Source of the DNA: Mycolicibacterium sp. P1-18
GTDB taxonomy: Bacteria; Actinomycetota; Actinomycetes; Mycobacteriales; Mycobacteriaceae
Assembly (NCBI RefSeq): GCF_008329535.1
Contig: NZ_NPKR01000008.1
Location: 62,001 to 126,000 of the forward strand
Direction of reading: 5' to 3'
DNA: 64,000 nucleotides
Position numbers and translations under genes: made by a program. Positions 27,994 to 36,719 of this stretch are shown here, piece by piece; position 1 is the stretch's first letter, and each line of letters starts with the position of its first letter. The notes under the pieces were generated by a model, which was given only the letters and a program-made list of their open reading frames with translations, was not told where the DNA came from and did no database searches.

Positions 27994-28302
27994 CTAGACG
28001 CAGAACGGGCCGAGACAGAATCCGCCGTTGGGCTCCCAGCCGCCGTTCCAGCCGCCGGGGAAGGGGACGTTCTGCGGGGGCGGCGGCGGACCCCAGCCGA
28101 CGGGTCCGGGACCCCATCCCTGCTGAGGAGGCGGCGGGCCCCACGGTGCGGGTGGGGGAGGCGGACCCCAGTGGGCGGGAATCGGCGCGCCGCCGGGGCC
28201 GGGGTCGGCGTTGGCCACCCCGCTGCTGACTCCCAGGGCGGCGGCGGCGAGTCCGCCCGCCATGGCGATACCGGCGACGATCTTCGTGGACTTCAGCGAC
28301 AT
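27994..28302 (-). CDS. small secreted Pro/Gly/Trp-rich protein
   Basis: 102 residues. The signal peptide is MSLKSTKIVAGIAMAGGLAA, ending near GVANA. The mature part is full of WGPPPP and GWGPG units and ends with a two-cysteine tail (GGFCLGPFCV). Such proteins are widespread in mycobacteria and function is unknown. It lies 37 nt upstream of the longest form of the DszA-like gene, on the same strand. Confidence 0.8.
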   Translation of the reverse strand: MSLKSTKIVAGIAMAGGLAAAALGVSSGVANADPGPGGAPIPAHWGPPPPPAPWGPPPPQQGWGPGPVGWGPPPPPQNVPFPGGWNGGWEPNGGFCLGPFCV

Positions 28303-28430
28303 TTCGGTCCTTCCGGGTCCGGCGCCGAGCGGATTCCGCTCGGCAACACACCCGTCACGGTAGTTAGCCGTGTTAAGTACCAGCTGTGACGACCATCAGC
28401 ATCCGCTTTGCGGCACCGACCGGCCGGGGG

Positions 28431-28748
28431 CTACCCGCCGCCGAGGCTCTTCTGCAGGGCGATGCACTTGCCGTAGTTCTCCGGGGTGCACGGGATGCCC
28501 TGCACCGATCCGTACCCGTTGAAGTTCGGGTCGACGACGGGGCCGACGGCCGAGGCCTGCGGCGGGACGACGACGCCGGGAGCGCCGAAGCCGCCGGCCT
28601 GGCCCGGCGAGCAGACGCCCTCGAAGCGGGTGGGCACGGTGCCGTACGGGCAGTCCTTGGCAACGGCCGGGGAGGCGGCGACCAATGGCGCGGCAACGAA
28701 CGCGGCGGCGCAGCCGAAAACCCAGATTCCGCGTCTGACGTTGATCAT
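28431..28748 (-). CDS. small secreted cysteine-containing protein
   Basis: 105 residues. Signal peptide MINVRRGIWVFGCAAAFVAA, cleavage near SPAVA, then KDCPYGTVPTRFEGVCSPGQ and a late GIPCTPENYGKCIALQ. The four mature cysteines suggest two disulfides. The start is fixed by GGAG 4 nt upstream of the ATG. Function unknown; probably cell-wall or secreted. Confidence 0.75.
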   Translation of the reverse strand: MINVRRGIWVFGCAAAFVAAPLVAASPAVAKDCPYGTVPTRFEGVCSPGQAGGFGAPGVVVPPQASAVGPVVDPNFNGYGSVQGIPCTPENYGKCIALQKSLGGG

Positions 28749-28878
28749 TTTGCTCCAAACGGTTAGCCCGACTCGGGACAGCTTAGCCTGACCGCTTCCC
28801 GTGTGGTGCCCGTGCGGGCACTCCGTTCGGCCAGGTCGACGGCGGAGGCCTTGCACGCCCCTCACCTACGATGTCGGG

Positions 28879-29643
28879 ATGCCCGACCGTCCCTTCGCAC
28901 TCGTCCGTCGACCAGCGGAGACACTGGCTGACGGCATCACCACCTTCATCGAGCGGCACCCCGTCGACCTGGCGCTGGCCAAGCGCCAATGGGACGGCTA
29001 CGTCGCCGCCCTGGAGCGCAGCGGATGGCCGACCGTGGTGCTCGACGGCGACGACGCCATGCCCGACTGCGTATTCGTCGAGGACGCCGTGGTGATGTTC
29101 GGAGACCTCGCGGTGGTGACCAACCCACGCCAGCCCACCCGCAATCCGGAGACCGCCGCGGTGCAGCAGACGGTCGACGGCCTGGGCCTGGAGTCGACGG
29201 CGATCACCGAGGGAACCCTCGACGGCGGTGACGTCCTCAAGGTGGGCGCCCAGGTGTACGTCGGGCTCAGCGGCACCACCACGGCGCCCGCCGTCGAGCA
29301 GTTGGCGCGGATCGTCGGCCCGCGCGGCTACACGGTGACCGCGGTGCCGCTGACCAAGGCCCTGCACCTCAAGAGCGCGGTCACGGCCCTTCCCGACGGC
29401 ACGATCATCGGCTACGAACCCGTCGTCGACGACCCCGGCGTGTTTCCCTCGTTCCTGGCCGTGCCGGAGGAACCAGGAGCCCACGTCGTCATCCTCGACG
29501 ACGACCTGCTGCTGATGAGTTCCGCGGCCCCGGAGACGGCCCGGCTGTTCGCCGACCGCGGGTACCGGCTGGAACTGGTCGACGTCTCGGAATACGAGAA
29601 GCTGGAGGGCTGCGTGACGTGCCTGAGCGTGCGGGTCCGCTGA
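28879..29643 (+). CDS. ddaH: dimethylarginine dimethylaminohydrolase (DDAH)
   Basis: 254 residues, amidinotransferase (pentein) fold. DDAH hydrolyses methylated arginines to citrulline and methylamines. Catalytic residues are visible: the His in ALHLKSAVT and the nucleophilic Cys near the end (C248 in GCVTCLSV), with acidic substrate ligands in DCVFVEDAVVMF and EGTLDGGDVL. TACGAT lies 6 nt before the ATG, so a leaderless start is predicted. The upstream 130 bp hold no other gene. The phosphoesterase gene follows after 16 nt. Confidence 0.9.
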   Translation: MPDRPFALVRRPAETLADGITTFIERHPVDLALAKRQWDGYVAALERSGWPTVVLDGDDAMPDCVFVEDAVVMFGDLAVVTNPRQPTRNPETAAVQQTVDGLGLESTAITEGTLDGGDVLKVGAQVYVGLSGTTTAPAVEQLARIVGPRGYTVTAVPLTKALHLKSAVTALPDGTIIGYEPVVDDPGVFPSFLAVPEEPGAHVVILDDDLLLMSSAAPETARLFADRGYRLELVDVSEYEKLEGCVTCLSVRVR

Positions 29644-29659
29644 TCGTGGCGTTCGCCTG

Positions 29660-30820
29660 ATGTTCCTCCTCGTCCTCGGCGCCGTGCTGGCGGCGATGCA
29701 CTTCTTCGTCTGGCTACGACTGGTCAAGGACACCACCCGTCCCGGCCGGGCCCGCTGGGTCCTGTCGGGGATCGTCGTGGCGCTGGCCGTCCTGCTGGTG
29801 GCGACGCTGGCCCTGCGCGGGGTCGTGCCCGTCGAGGTGGCGTGGCCGGGCTATCTCTGGTTCGCGCTCGTCGCCTACCTCTTCCTGGTGCTGCTCGTGC
29901 TGGAACCGGTCCGGTGGGCGGCACGGCGACGGATCCGGCGGCGTGCGGCGCCGGAGGTGACGTCGCCGGCCGAACCCGACGCCGTGAACCGGCGGCTCTT
30001 CCTGGCCCGGGCCAGCGCGGTGGCCGCGGGTGCCGTCTCCGTCGGAGTGGTCGGAGTCGGCGCGGCCACGGCGCTGGGACCGCCGAACGTGTTGCACGTT
30101 CCGGTGCGGCTGCGCCGGCTCGATCCGGCGCTGAGCGGCTTCCGGATCGCCGTGGTGTCCGACATCCACCTGGGTCCGCTGGCGGGCCGGGCCCACACCG
30201 AGCGCATCGTCAGGATGATCAACGAGACGTCACCGGACCTGGTGGCGATCGTCGGCGACCTGGTGGACGGCACGGTCGACGAGTTGGGTCCGGCCGCGGA
30301 ACCGTTGCGCGACCTGCATTCCCGGGAAGGCGCGTTCTTCGTGACCGGGAACCACGAATACTTCGTCGACGACACGGCGTCCTGGCTCACCGAACTCGAG
30401 CGGCTCGGCGTGCAGCCGCTGCGCAACGAGAACACCGTGATCCGGCGCGGTGGTGCGGCGTTCGACCTCGCCGGGGTCAACGACGTCGCGGGTGCGTCGC
30501 GCTCGGACCCGCCGGACTTCGACAAGGCGCTGAGCGGCCGGAACCCCGCCCGGCCGACGGTGCTGCTGGCCCATCAGCCGGTGCAGGTGGAGACGGCCGC
30601 CGGGCGCGGCGTGGACCTGCAGCTCTCCGGGCACACCCACGGCGGCCAGATGTGGCCGTTCCACTACGCCGTGCGCGCGGTGCAGCCGTCGCTGGCCGGG
30701 TTGTCCGCCGTCGGCGACACCCAGCTCTACGTCTCCCGGGGGGCCGGGTTCTGGGGTCCGCCGGTGCGGGTCGGTGCGCCGCCGGACATCAGCGTGATCT
30801 CACTGGAGCAAGGGGGCTGA
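29660..30820 (+). CDS. membrane-anchored metallophosphoesterase
   Basis: 386 residues. Three to four N-terminal membrane segments (to about residue 95) are followed by an RRLFLARASAVAAGAVS segment that resembles a Tat motif, then a calcineurin-like phosphoesterase domain. The metal ligands are visible: SDIHLGPLAGR, GDLVDG, GNHEYF and SGHTHGGQMWPF. The domain probably faces outward and hydrolyses a phosphoester; the substrate is unknown. Likely co-transcribed with ddaH and followed by the LmeA-like gene. Confidence 0.88.
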   Translation: MFLLVLGAVLAAMHFFVWLRLVKDTTRPGRARWVLSGIVVALAVLLVATLALRGVVPVEVAWPGYLWFALVAYLFLVLLVLEPVRWAARRRIRRRAAPEVTSPAEPDAVNRRLFLARASAVAAGAVSVGVVGVGAATALGPPNVLHVPVRLRRLDPALSGFRIAVVSDIHLGPLAGRAHTERIVRMINETSPDLVAIVGDLVDGTVDELGPAAEPLRDLHSREGAFFVTGNHEYFVDDTASWLTELERLGVQPLRNENTVIRRGGAAFDLAGVNDVAGASRSDPPDFDKALSGRNPARPTVLLAHQPVQVETAAGRGVDLQLSGHTHGGQMWPFHYAVRAVQPSLAGLSAVGDTQLYVSRGAGFWGPPVRVGAPPDISVISLEQGG

Positions 30821-30851
30821 CGCCTCGCGCGGCTAGGGCAGAATCGAAGGC

Positions 30852-31871
30852 GTGACGACACCGCCGCAGGGTCCCCGGCGACCGGGCGAGCGCGGTGAAC
30901 CCGTCCGCCGGGACGCGCCGCTTCGCCGCCCCGGCCCTCCTCGACCCGAACCGCCGACGCAACGGTTCCGGCCGCCGCAGCGTCCTCCCGACGCCGCGCC
31001 CACCGAGCGGCTCCGCCCCCCGCCCCCGCCACCACCGGTCGACGCGGTGCCCACGGAGCGGATTCGCGTCGCGCCGCGGCCGCTGGAGCCGCCGTTCACC
31101 GGCGGGCGGGACAACCCACCGCCGCCGGCGCCCAAGAAGCCTCGCGGCGCCTGGTTGCGCGACCCGCTGTCGCTCGCGCTGCTGGCGGTGATCGTGGTCG
31201 CCCTCCTCGTCGGGGGGCTCGCCGGCGGTGAGCTGTATGCCCGGCATCGGGTGGACGCCCTCCTCGTCGACGTCGCCGAATGCGTGGTCAGGGACGGTGC
31301 GAGCGTCTCGTTCGGCGTCAATCCGCCGTTCCTGTGGCAGCACGTCACCGGGCACTACACCAACATCTCCGTGGTCACCGACGGTGACAACGTGCAGGAC
31401 GCCAAGGGCATGAAGGCCGACGTGTCGGTGTCGGACGTGCGGCTGCAGGGCTCGGCGGACTCCAAGGGGACCATCGGATCCCTCGAGGCCACGCTGACCT
31501 GGACGGCGGCGGGCATCAAGGACACGGTGGCCGCCAACCTCCCTGGCGTGGGCAGCCTGGTCACGGGCGTCACGACGGACCCCGCGGCGGGCACCCTGGT
31601 CCTGGAGGCGGGCGAGGTTCAGGTGACGGCCAAGCCGGTCGTGAACGAGGGCGACCTCGCCCTGCAGGTCCTGGACGTCAAGGGCCCGCTCGCCAAGGAC
31701 ACCGTCCAGACCGCCCTCGACGGGCTGACCGCGAAGCTGAACGCGCAGTACCCGCTCGGCATTCACGCCGACAGTGTCGAGGTGACCCCCACCGGAGTCG
31801 TCGGAAAGTTCTCCACGCGCGACGCGTCCATTCCCCAGGACGACGCGGACCCGTGCTTCGCCCGGCTGTGA
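30852..31871 (+). CDS. LmeA-like DUF2993 protein with proline-rich head
   Basis: 339 residues. Residues 1-100 are cytoplasmic, basic and proline-rich (RPGPPRPEPPTQRFRPP). One membrane segment (LALLAVIVVALLVGGLAGG) follows, then a DUF2993 domain. LmeA, a family member, supports lipomannan maturation in mycobacteria; other members are only known to bind lipids. The GTG at 30852 has a CAGAAT box 7 nt upstream, so leaderless initiation is possible. Confidence 0.8.
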   Translation: MTTPPQGPRRPGERGEPVRRDAPLRRPGPPRPEPPTQRFRPPQRPPDAAPTERLRPPPPPPPVDAVPTERIRVAPRPLEPPFTGGRDNPPPPAPKKPRGAWLRDPLSLALLAVIVVALLVGGLAGGELYARHRVDALLVDVAECVVRDGASVSFGVNPPFLWQHVTGHYTNISVVTDGDNVQDAKGMKADVSVSDVRLQGSADSKGTIGSLEATLTWTAAGIKDTVAANLPGVGSLVTGVTTDPAAGTLVLEAGEVQVTAKPVVNEGDLALQVLDVKGPLAKDTVQTALDGLTAKLNAQYPLGIHADSVEVTPTGVVGKFSTRDASIPQDDADPCFARL

Positions 31872-31929
31872 CGGCGGGTTCGGCCTCGTCGCGGTGAGTC
31901 TCGGGTCGACCGCACGGTTATGCGATATA

Positions 31930-31942
31930 TTGCGTTTCGCAA
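31930..31942. promoter_or_regulatory. palindrome upstream of acdS
   Basis: TTGCG-TTT-CGCAA, a perfect 5-bp inverted repeat around 3 bp, lies 30 bp upstream of the acdS start beside an AT-rich stretch (GATATAT). It is a likely regulator site, for instance Lrp- or GntR-like; the regulator is unknown. Confidence 0.4.
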
Positions 31943-31972
31943 CCGCGCGACAAGCCAGAGGAAGCAGGCAGA

Positions 31973-32995
31973 ATGTCCATCGAGGACTTCGAGAGATATC
32001 CGCTGACGTTCGGGCCTAGCCCGATTCACCCGCTCGACCGGCTCACCGCCCACCTTGGTGGCGCGCGGATCTGGGCCAAGAGGGAGGACTGCAACTCCGG
32101 GTTGGCATACGGCGGCAACAAGACTCGCAAGCTCGAGTACATCGTCCCGGACGTGCTCGCCTCCGGCGCCGACACGTTGGTGTCCATCGGCGGCTATCAG
32201 AGCAATCACACCCGCCAGGTCGCCGCGGTCGCCGCCAAGTTGGGCCTCAAAGCGCGCCTGGTGCAAGAGAAGTGGGTCGACTGGCCGGAGGTGTGGGAGG
32301 CCACGCGGTTGGACGAGACCGTCGGCAACATCCTGCTGTCGCGGATCATGGGGGCCGACGTGCGGCTCGACCCGTCGGGGTTCGACATCGGCATCCGCTC
32401 CTCCTGGGAGGACGCGCTGCGCGAGGTCGCCGAGGCGGGCGGCACGCCGTACCCGATCCCGGCGGGCGCCTCCGAGCATCCGCTGGGCGGACTGGGCTTC
32501 GCCAACTGGGCCTACGAGGTCCAGCGTCAAGAAGCCGAACTCGGCGTCTTCTTCGACACCATCGTGGTCTGCACGGTGACCGGCTCGACGCACGCCGGGA
32601 TGATCGCCGGGTTCGCCGGTCAGGACCGGCCGCGCACCGTACTGGGCGTCGACGCCTCCGCGACCCTGGAGAAGACGCGGGCACAGGTCGCCCGCATCGC
32701 CCGGCACACCGCGGAACTCATCGGCCTCGGACGCGATCTTCGCGACGACGAGATCACCGTCCTCGAAGGCTGGGCGGGCGACCTCTACGGCATTCCGGTG
32801 CAGTCGACGCTGGATGCCATCACGCTCTCCGGCAGCCTCGAGGGCATGATCATCGACCCCGTGTACGAGGGGAAGTCGATGGCGGGTCTGGTCGACATGG
32901 TGCGCGACGGCACGATCGCCAAGGAGTCCAACGTCCTCTACGCCCACCTGGGCGGGCAGCCGGCGCTCAACGCCTACTCCGGAGTGTTCGCGTAA
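31973..32995 (+). CDS. acdS: 1-aminocyclopropane-1-carboxylate (ACC) deaminase
   Basis: 340 residues, PLP fold-type II. ACC deaminase opens the cyclopropane ring of the plant ethylene precursor to ammonia and 2-oxobutyrate. The PLP lysine is K50 (GGNKTRKLEY) and the nucleophile S77 (GGYQSNHTRQ). The residues that separate true ACC deaminases from D-cysteine desulfhydrases are present: Y298-E299 (YEGKS) and L326 (AHLGG), matching Y294, E295 and L322 of the Pseudomonas enzyme. GAGGAAGCAGG provides a ribosome site. Suggests a plant-associated lifestyle. Confidence 0.93.
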   Translation: MSIEDFERYPLTFGPSPIHPLDRLTAHLGGARIWAKREDCNSGLAYGGNKTRKLEYIVPDVLASGADTLVSIGGYQSNHTRQVAAVAAKLGLKARLVQEKWVDWPEVWEATRLDETVGNILLSRIMGADVRLDPSGFDIGIRSSWEDALREVAEAGGTPYPIPAGASEHPLGGLGFANWAYEVQRQEAELGVFFDTIVVCTVTGSTHAGMIAGFAGQDRPRTVLGVDASATLEKTRAQVARIARHTAELIGLGRDLRDDEITVLEGWAGDLYGIPVQSTLDAITLSGSLEGMIIDPVYEGKSMAGLVDMVRDGTIAKESNVLYAHLGGQPALNAYSGVFA

Positions 32996-33135
32996 CGGGT
33001 GCGGGAGTCCGCCGGCGGTTGGACGCCGTGGGCGAGCCCGTTGGCCGCGTGGACGCCGGCCAGCACGTCGGCGAGCAGCCCGAAGGTGCGGGTGCGGCGG
33101 ATCTTCTGGAGGCGAGACGTTCTCTTGTAGAGCAT
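32974..33135 (-). CDS. 53-residue basic protein, unrecognised
   Basis: A short frame with strongly GC-rich third positions across its whole length. It begins MLYKRTSRLQKIRRTRTFG and continues into a helical LLADVLAGVHAANGLAHGV segment. GGTGG precedes the ATG. Its last 22 bp overlap the acdS 3' end on the other strand. No domain is known to me. The codon bias and ribosome site support a real gene; it could also be a chance antisense-like frame. Confidence 0.5.
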   Translation of the reverse strand: MLYKRTSRLQKIRRTRTFGLLADVLAGVHAANGLAHGVQPPADSRTRYANTPE

Positions 33136-33205
33136 GTTTCCACCATTGCCGCCGATCGGGACGCTGCCCAGTGGCACTAGGGCCGTTAATGGTTAAGATA
33201 GTGAC

Positions 33206-34183
33206 ATGCATTCGGTGGCCATCCTCGCCTACGACGGAATGTCGGGCTTCGAATCCGGCCTGGCGGCGGAGATCTTCGGCATGCACGACCTGTCGGCGGC
33301 CTTCTGTGCGGGCATCCCCACCCCCTGGTACTCGGTCAAGCTGTGCTCGGAGCGGCCGGAGGTTCGGATGCTCGGCGGCGCCACCGTGCGAACGTCCTAC
33401 GGGCTCGACGACCTCGCCGCCGCCGACACGGTCGTCATCCCCAGCGTCGGAGACACCACCAGAGCCGCCTCGCCCGCGCTGGTCGAAGCGATACGGGCTG
33501 CCCACCAACGTGATTCGCGATTGGTCTCCATCTGCTCGGGCGCCTTCGCGCTCGCCGAGGCGGGCGTGCTCGACGGCCGGACGGCCACCACCCACTGGAT
33601 CTACGTCGACCTCATGCAGGAGCGCTTCCCCGACGTCGACGTCGACCCGACCCCGCTCTACGTCGACGGCGGCAACGTCCTCACCAGTGCGGGCTGCGCG
33701 GCCGGCTTGGATCTGTGCCTGCACATCGTGCGCTCCGATCACGGCGCGCACGTGGCCAACGACGTGGCGCGGCGAATGGTGATCGCACCGCACCGGGCCG
33801 GCGGCCAGGCGCAGTACATCGAATCGCCGGTACCCGAGCCGACCACCGACGGCCACATCGCCGGTGGAATGGCTTGGGCCCTGGCGCATTTGGACTCGCC
33901 GATCACACTCGACGAGCTGGCGGCCCGTTCGTCGCTGTCGCGGCGCAGCTATTTGCGCCGGTTCGCCAAGGCGACCGGGACCACGCCCATCAAGTGGCTG
34001 ATCACCCAGCGCATCCAGGCGAGCCTGGCGCTGCTGGAGTCCTCCGACCTGTCGATCGAACAGATCTCGGCGCGGGTCGGTTTCGACTCGCCCGTCACCT
34101 TCCGCCACCACTTCGTGCGGGCACTGCGGACGACGCCGAGCGAGTACCGCAGCTGCTTCACCGGACGGGTGCTCGGTGCCTGA
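33206..34183 (+). CDS. GlxA-family transcriptional regulator (DJ-1/PfpI + AraC)
   Basis: 325 residues. An N-terminal DJ-1/PfpI-like domain (VAILAYDGMSGFESGLAAEI ... SICSGAFALAEAGVLDGR, ~1-190) and a C-terminal AraC helix-turn-helix (DELAARSSLSRRSYLRRF, ISARVGFDSPVTFRHHF). Such regulators sense small ligands in the DJ-1-like pocket. TAAGAT at 33194-33199 lies 6 nt before the ATG (leaderless). The stop overlaps the next gene's start, so it is coupled to the metallo-hydrolase that it may control. Confidence 0.88.
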   Translation: MHSVAILAYDGMSGFESGLAAEIFGMHDLSAAFCAGIPTPWYSVKLCSERPEVRMLGGATVRTSYGLDDLAAADTVVIPSVGDTTRAASPALVEAIRAAHQRDSRLVSICSGAFALAEAGVLDGRTATTHWIYVDLMQERFPDVDVDPTPLYVDGGNVLTSAGCAAGLDLCLHIVRSDHGAHVANDVARRMVIAPHRAGGQAQYIESPVPEPTTDGHIAGGMAWALAHLDSPITLDELAARSSLSRRSYLRRFAKATGTTPIKWLITQRIQASLALLESSDLSIEQISARVGFDSPVTFRHHFVRALRTTPSEYRSCFTGRVLGA

Positions 34184-34898
34184 GTCGTTGAACTACCTCT
34201 GGGAGACGCCGGCCGACGGAGTGCACCGGTGTCGACTGCCGTTCCTCGACGTCACCGTGGGGCTGGTGCGGGGGAGTCGGGCCACCCTGCTCGTCGACTG
34301 CGGCACGACGCTGCGCGAGGCGGCGGCCGTCGCCGCCGACGTGGAGATCCTCGGCGGCGGTGCCGTCACCCATCTGGTCATGACCCACGACCACTTCGAC
34401 CACGTCCTGGGCTCGGCGGGGTTCGCCGGCGCCGGACTCTACGGTGCCCCGGCGGTGACGGCGGCGCTCACCACCGGACTCGACGGCGTGCGTACCCACG
34501 CCCTCAGTTACGGCGCGGACCCCGCAGAGCTGGATCTGGCGATCGCCGCCGTGCGGGCACCGGACCACCGGGTGCTCGACGTCGACCTGGACCTCGGCGA
34601 CCGGGTGGTCCACGTCCGGCATCCCGGGTTGGGGCACACCGACCACGATCTGGTCGTCGTCGTCCCCGGCCCGCCGACCGTCGTCTTCTGCGGCGACCTG
34701 GTCGAGGAATCGGGCGATCCGTCGATCACCGACGACTCCGACCTGGTCGCCTGGCCGCACACCTTGGATCGGCTCGTCGAACTGGGTGGTGAGGACGCGG
34801 TCTACGTGCCGGGTCACGGCGCGATGGTGGATGCTGGATTCGTGCGGAGACAGCGCGAGTGGTTGGTGCAGCGGCGCCGCACCGGGGGCACCGCGTGA
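34176..34898 (+). CDS. metallo-beta-lactamase-fold hydrolase
   Basis: 240 residues with the MBL zinc motif THDHFDHVLGS, then HPGLGHTDHDLV, FCGDLVEESGD and a final PGHGAMVD. The glyoxalase II-like layout suggests hydrolysis of a thioester or ester; the substrate is unknown. The GTG at 34176 lies inside the end of the GlxA-type gene (8-nt overlap), and its stop overlaps the following GTG, so the three genes are translationally linked. Confidence 0.85.
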   Translation: MPESLNYLWETPADGVHRCRLPFLDVTVGLVRGSRATLLVDCGTTLREAAAVAADVEILGGGAVTHLVMTHDHFDHVLGSAGFAGAGLYGAPAVTAALTTGLDGVRTHALSYGADPAELDLAIAAVRAPDHRVLDVDLDLGDRVVHVRHPGLGHTDHDLVVVVPGPPTVVFCGDLVEESGDPSITDDSDLVAWPHTLDRLVELGGEDAVYVPGHGAMVDAGFVRRQREWLVQRRRTGGTA

Positions 34899-35272
34899 CG
34901 GCGCCGGTGGACTCCGCCCGGGTGGACCGCTGGCTGTGGGCCGTCCGGTTGACGAAGACCCGACCCGACGCCGCCGCGGCGTGCCGCGGCGGACACGTGC
35001 GCATCAACGACCGGCCCGCCAAACCGTCGACGACCGTGGTGCCCGGCGACCGGGTGCAGGCCCGGGTGGGCGACACGACGCGCATCGTCGAGGTGGTCCG
35101 CGTCATTCAGAAGCGGGTGGGCGCCGCCGACGCCGTGACGTGCTTTCTCGACCGAACGCCCAAGCCGCCGACGACGGTCGCCATCCCGGTGGCCATGCGC
35201 GATCGGGGCGCCGGCCGCCCGACCAAGCGCGATCGGCGGGTCCTGGACAAATGGCGCACCAGCCACTCCTGA
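34895..35272 (+). CDS. S4-domain RNA-binding protein (Hsp15-like)
   Basis: 125 residues. The S4 fold is at residues ~9-70 (RVDRWLWAVRLTKTRPDAA, GGHVRINDRPAKPS, VVPGDRVQARVG), with a basic C-terminus (GRPTKRDRRVLDKW). Hsp15 relatives bind stalled 50S subunits carrying peptidyl-tRNA. The GTG start overlaps the preceding stop (GTGA). Confidence 0.85.
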   Translation: MTAPVDSARVDRWLWAVRLTKTRPDAAAACRGGHVRINDRPAKPSTTVVPGDRVQARVGDTTRIVEVVRVIQKRVGAADAVTCFLDRTPKPPTTVAIPVAMRDRGAGRPTKRDRRVLDKWRTSHS

Positions 35273-35356
35273 ACCAGTCGCTGCCACGATGTCCGGTCGC
35301 GCGAGGCCGACATATGGGACGATGACCGGGCGTCAGCAGAGAGGACACCCGGTTAC

Positions 35357-35941
35357 ATGACTGAACGACGTCGCATCACGGCCGTGAACGCCGCGAAGAT
35401 CGCCTGTGCAGGGGTGGTCCTCGCCGGAGGCGCACTCGGCTTGGCCGGTCAGGCCTCCGCCGATCCGGAGGTGCCCGTGACGCCGCTGCCGGCAGTACCG
35501 GGAGCACCCGCGCCGGATCAGCAGATGGTGGCCGGTGGAGACGCCCCGCCGGCTCCGCCGCCCGTCGGCGCGCCCGTCGTGCCCCAGATCGAGAATCAGC
35601 AGTACGGCTCGGGATCGGGACCGTTGGGCTTCCTCAGGGACGCCTGGCACCAGGCGAAGGACCCCTACGGCGTGGGTGACTCGCCCGACGGCATGCCGGT
35701 CGGCGCACCGCCTCCACCCGGGGCGGGCCCGCCACCGCCGCTGCCGCCCGGCTTCAAGTCGCTGAACTTCCCCGAGTCGGAGACGGCGCCCGTGCAGGCG
35801 GCCCCGAACTCCGGTGGACCGGCGCTGCCGCCCGGGTACTACCCGCTCAACGGCCCGCCGCCCCCAGGATTCGACGCGCCGGCACCGGCGCCCGCCGATC
35901 CCGCGGCGCCGCCGACGATCGTGCCCGCCCCGCCGGGCTAA
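35357..35941 (+). CDS. secreted proline-rich protein
   Basis: 194 residues. Signal peptide of about 36 residues (AAKIACAGVVLAGGALGLAG, ending QASA). The mature protein is mostly Pro, Ala and Gly, with one less repetitive stretch (SGSGPLGFLRDAWHQAKDPY) and two LPPG-type motifs (PPLPPGFKSLNFPES, ALPPGYYPLNGPPPPG) that are an internal repeat. No cysteines. Function unknown; cell-wall association is plausible. GAGAGGA lies upstream of the ATG. Confidence 0.75.
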   Translation: MTERRRITAVNAAKIACAGVVLAGGALGLAGQASADPEVPVTPLPAVPGAPAPDQQMVAGGDAPPAPPPVGAPVVPQIENQQYGSGSGPLGFLRDAWHQAKDPYGVGDSPDGMPVGAPPPPGAGPPPPLPPGFKSLNFPESETAPVQAAPNSGGPALPPGYYPLNGPPPPGFDAPAPAPADPAAPPTIVPAPPG

Positions 35942-35945
35942 TCGT

Positions 35946-36689
35946 CTAGGTCCACCACGCCGACCCGAGCAGCGAGCTGCTCCGGGGAGAGAGTGGTTCG
36001 GCAAGCAGTACCGGTGCCTGCGCCATGAATCGTGGTGTGTGGCCCCGGTGCTCGTCGGCGGCGTGCACCGTGAACGGATGCACCACGTACACGTCACCCG
36101 GGCTGCCCGTGGCCAGGACCACCTTCCGGTGTGCACTGGCCTCCTCGACCAGTGGGCCGCATTCGTAGGCGTCGACGGGCCGCTCGCCAAGGACGGTGGC
36201 AACGTCGCGGTGCGATCCCGACCGCAACCGCGTCGGTGCGTCGTCAGCACCAACCTCTGACAGGATCGTCAGCAGCAACACCGTGTGTGGGCGTCCGCTG
36301 ACCGCCCACGTGCCGTCCGGTAGCGGCGTGTTGAGGTCGACGTGCCAGCCGCGGTCGTCGGCGACGGGCGGCACCGGGAATCGGACGGGGACGTTGCCCA
36401 GCGATCCGCGTGGTTGCCAACCGTCCACCCCGCAGATTGCGTCGAGGGCGTCGGCCACCCTCCGGCTGCCGGCGATGACGCCAAACGGACCGTCGCCGCG
36501 TAGATCGGCGGCCCACACCACCGGTTCGGTCCACGACTCCGGTCGGTCCGGCGCCATCGGTATCCGATTCCACAGCTTTCGTTGCGCCGCCTCGGCCACC
36601 TCGCGCGGCGCCGCCTCCTCGATCTTGACGAAGCCGTTCTCGGCGAAACCGTCGATGTGCATGCCCCAGCGTGGCGCATCGAGTGTCAC
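35946..36689 (-). CDS. phytanoyl-CoA dioxygenase (PhyH) family protein
   Basis: Up to 247 residues. A non-haem iron, 2-oxoglutarate-dependent dioxygenase fold: the HxD pair is in RGWHVDLNTPLP and the distal His in VYVVHPFTVHAADEHRG, with an RLRSGSHRDV segment. Substrate unknown. Starts at GTG 36689 or ATG 36662 (MHIDGFAENGFVKIEEA) are both possible. It converges with the proline-rich gene, with stops 4 nt apart. Confidence 0.8.
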   Translation of the reverse strand: MTLDAPRWGMHIDGFAENGFVKIEEAAPREVAEAAQRKLWNRIPMAPDRPESWTEPVVWAADLRGDGPFGVIAGSRRVADALDAICGVDGWQPRGSLGNVPVRFPVPPVADDRGWHVDLNTPLPDGTWAVSGRPHTVLLLTILSEVGADDAPTRLRSGSHRDVATVLGERPVDAYECGPLVEEASAHRKVVLATGSPGDVYVVHPFTVHAADEHRGHTPRFMAQAPVLLAEPLSPRSSSLLGSAWWT

Positions 36690-36719
36690 TGTCGCCAGCG
36701 GTTTTTCACACCGGCGAGG

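Noticed and set aside
24072..28302. Reading the secreted Pro-rich gene as part of the sulfur operon
   Set aside because: It is on the same strand and close by, but it is a generic secreted protein with no sulfur link, and the DszA-like start itself is uncertain.
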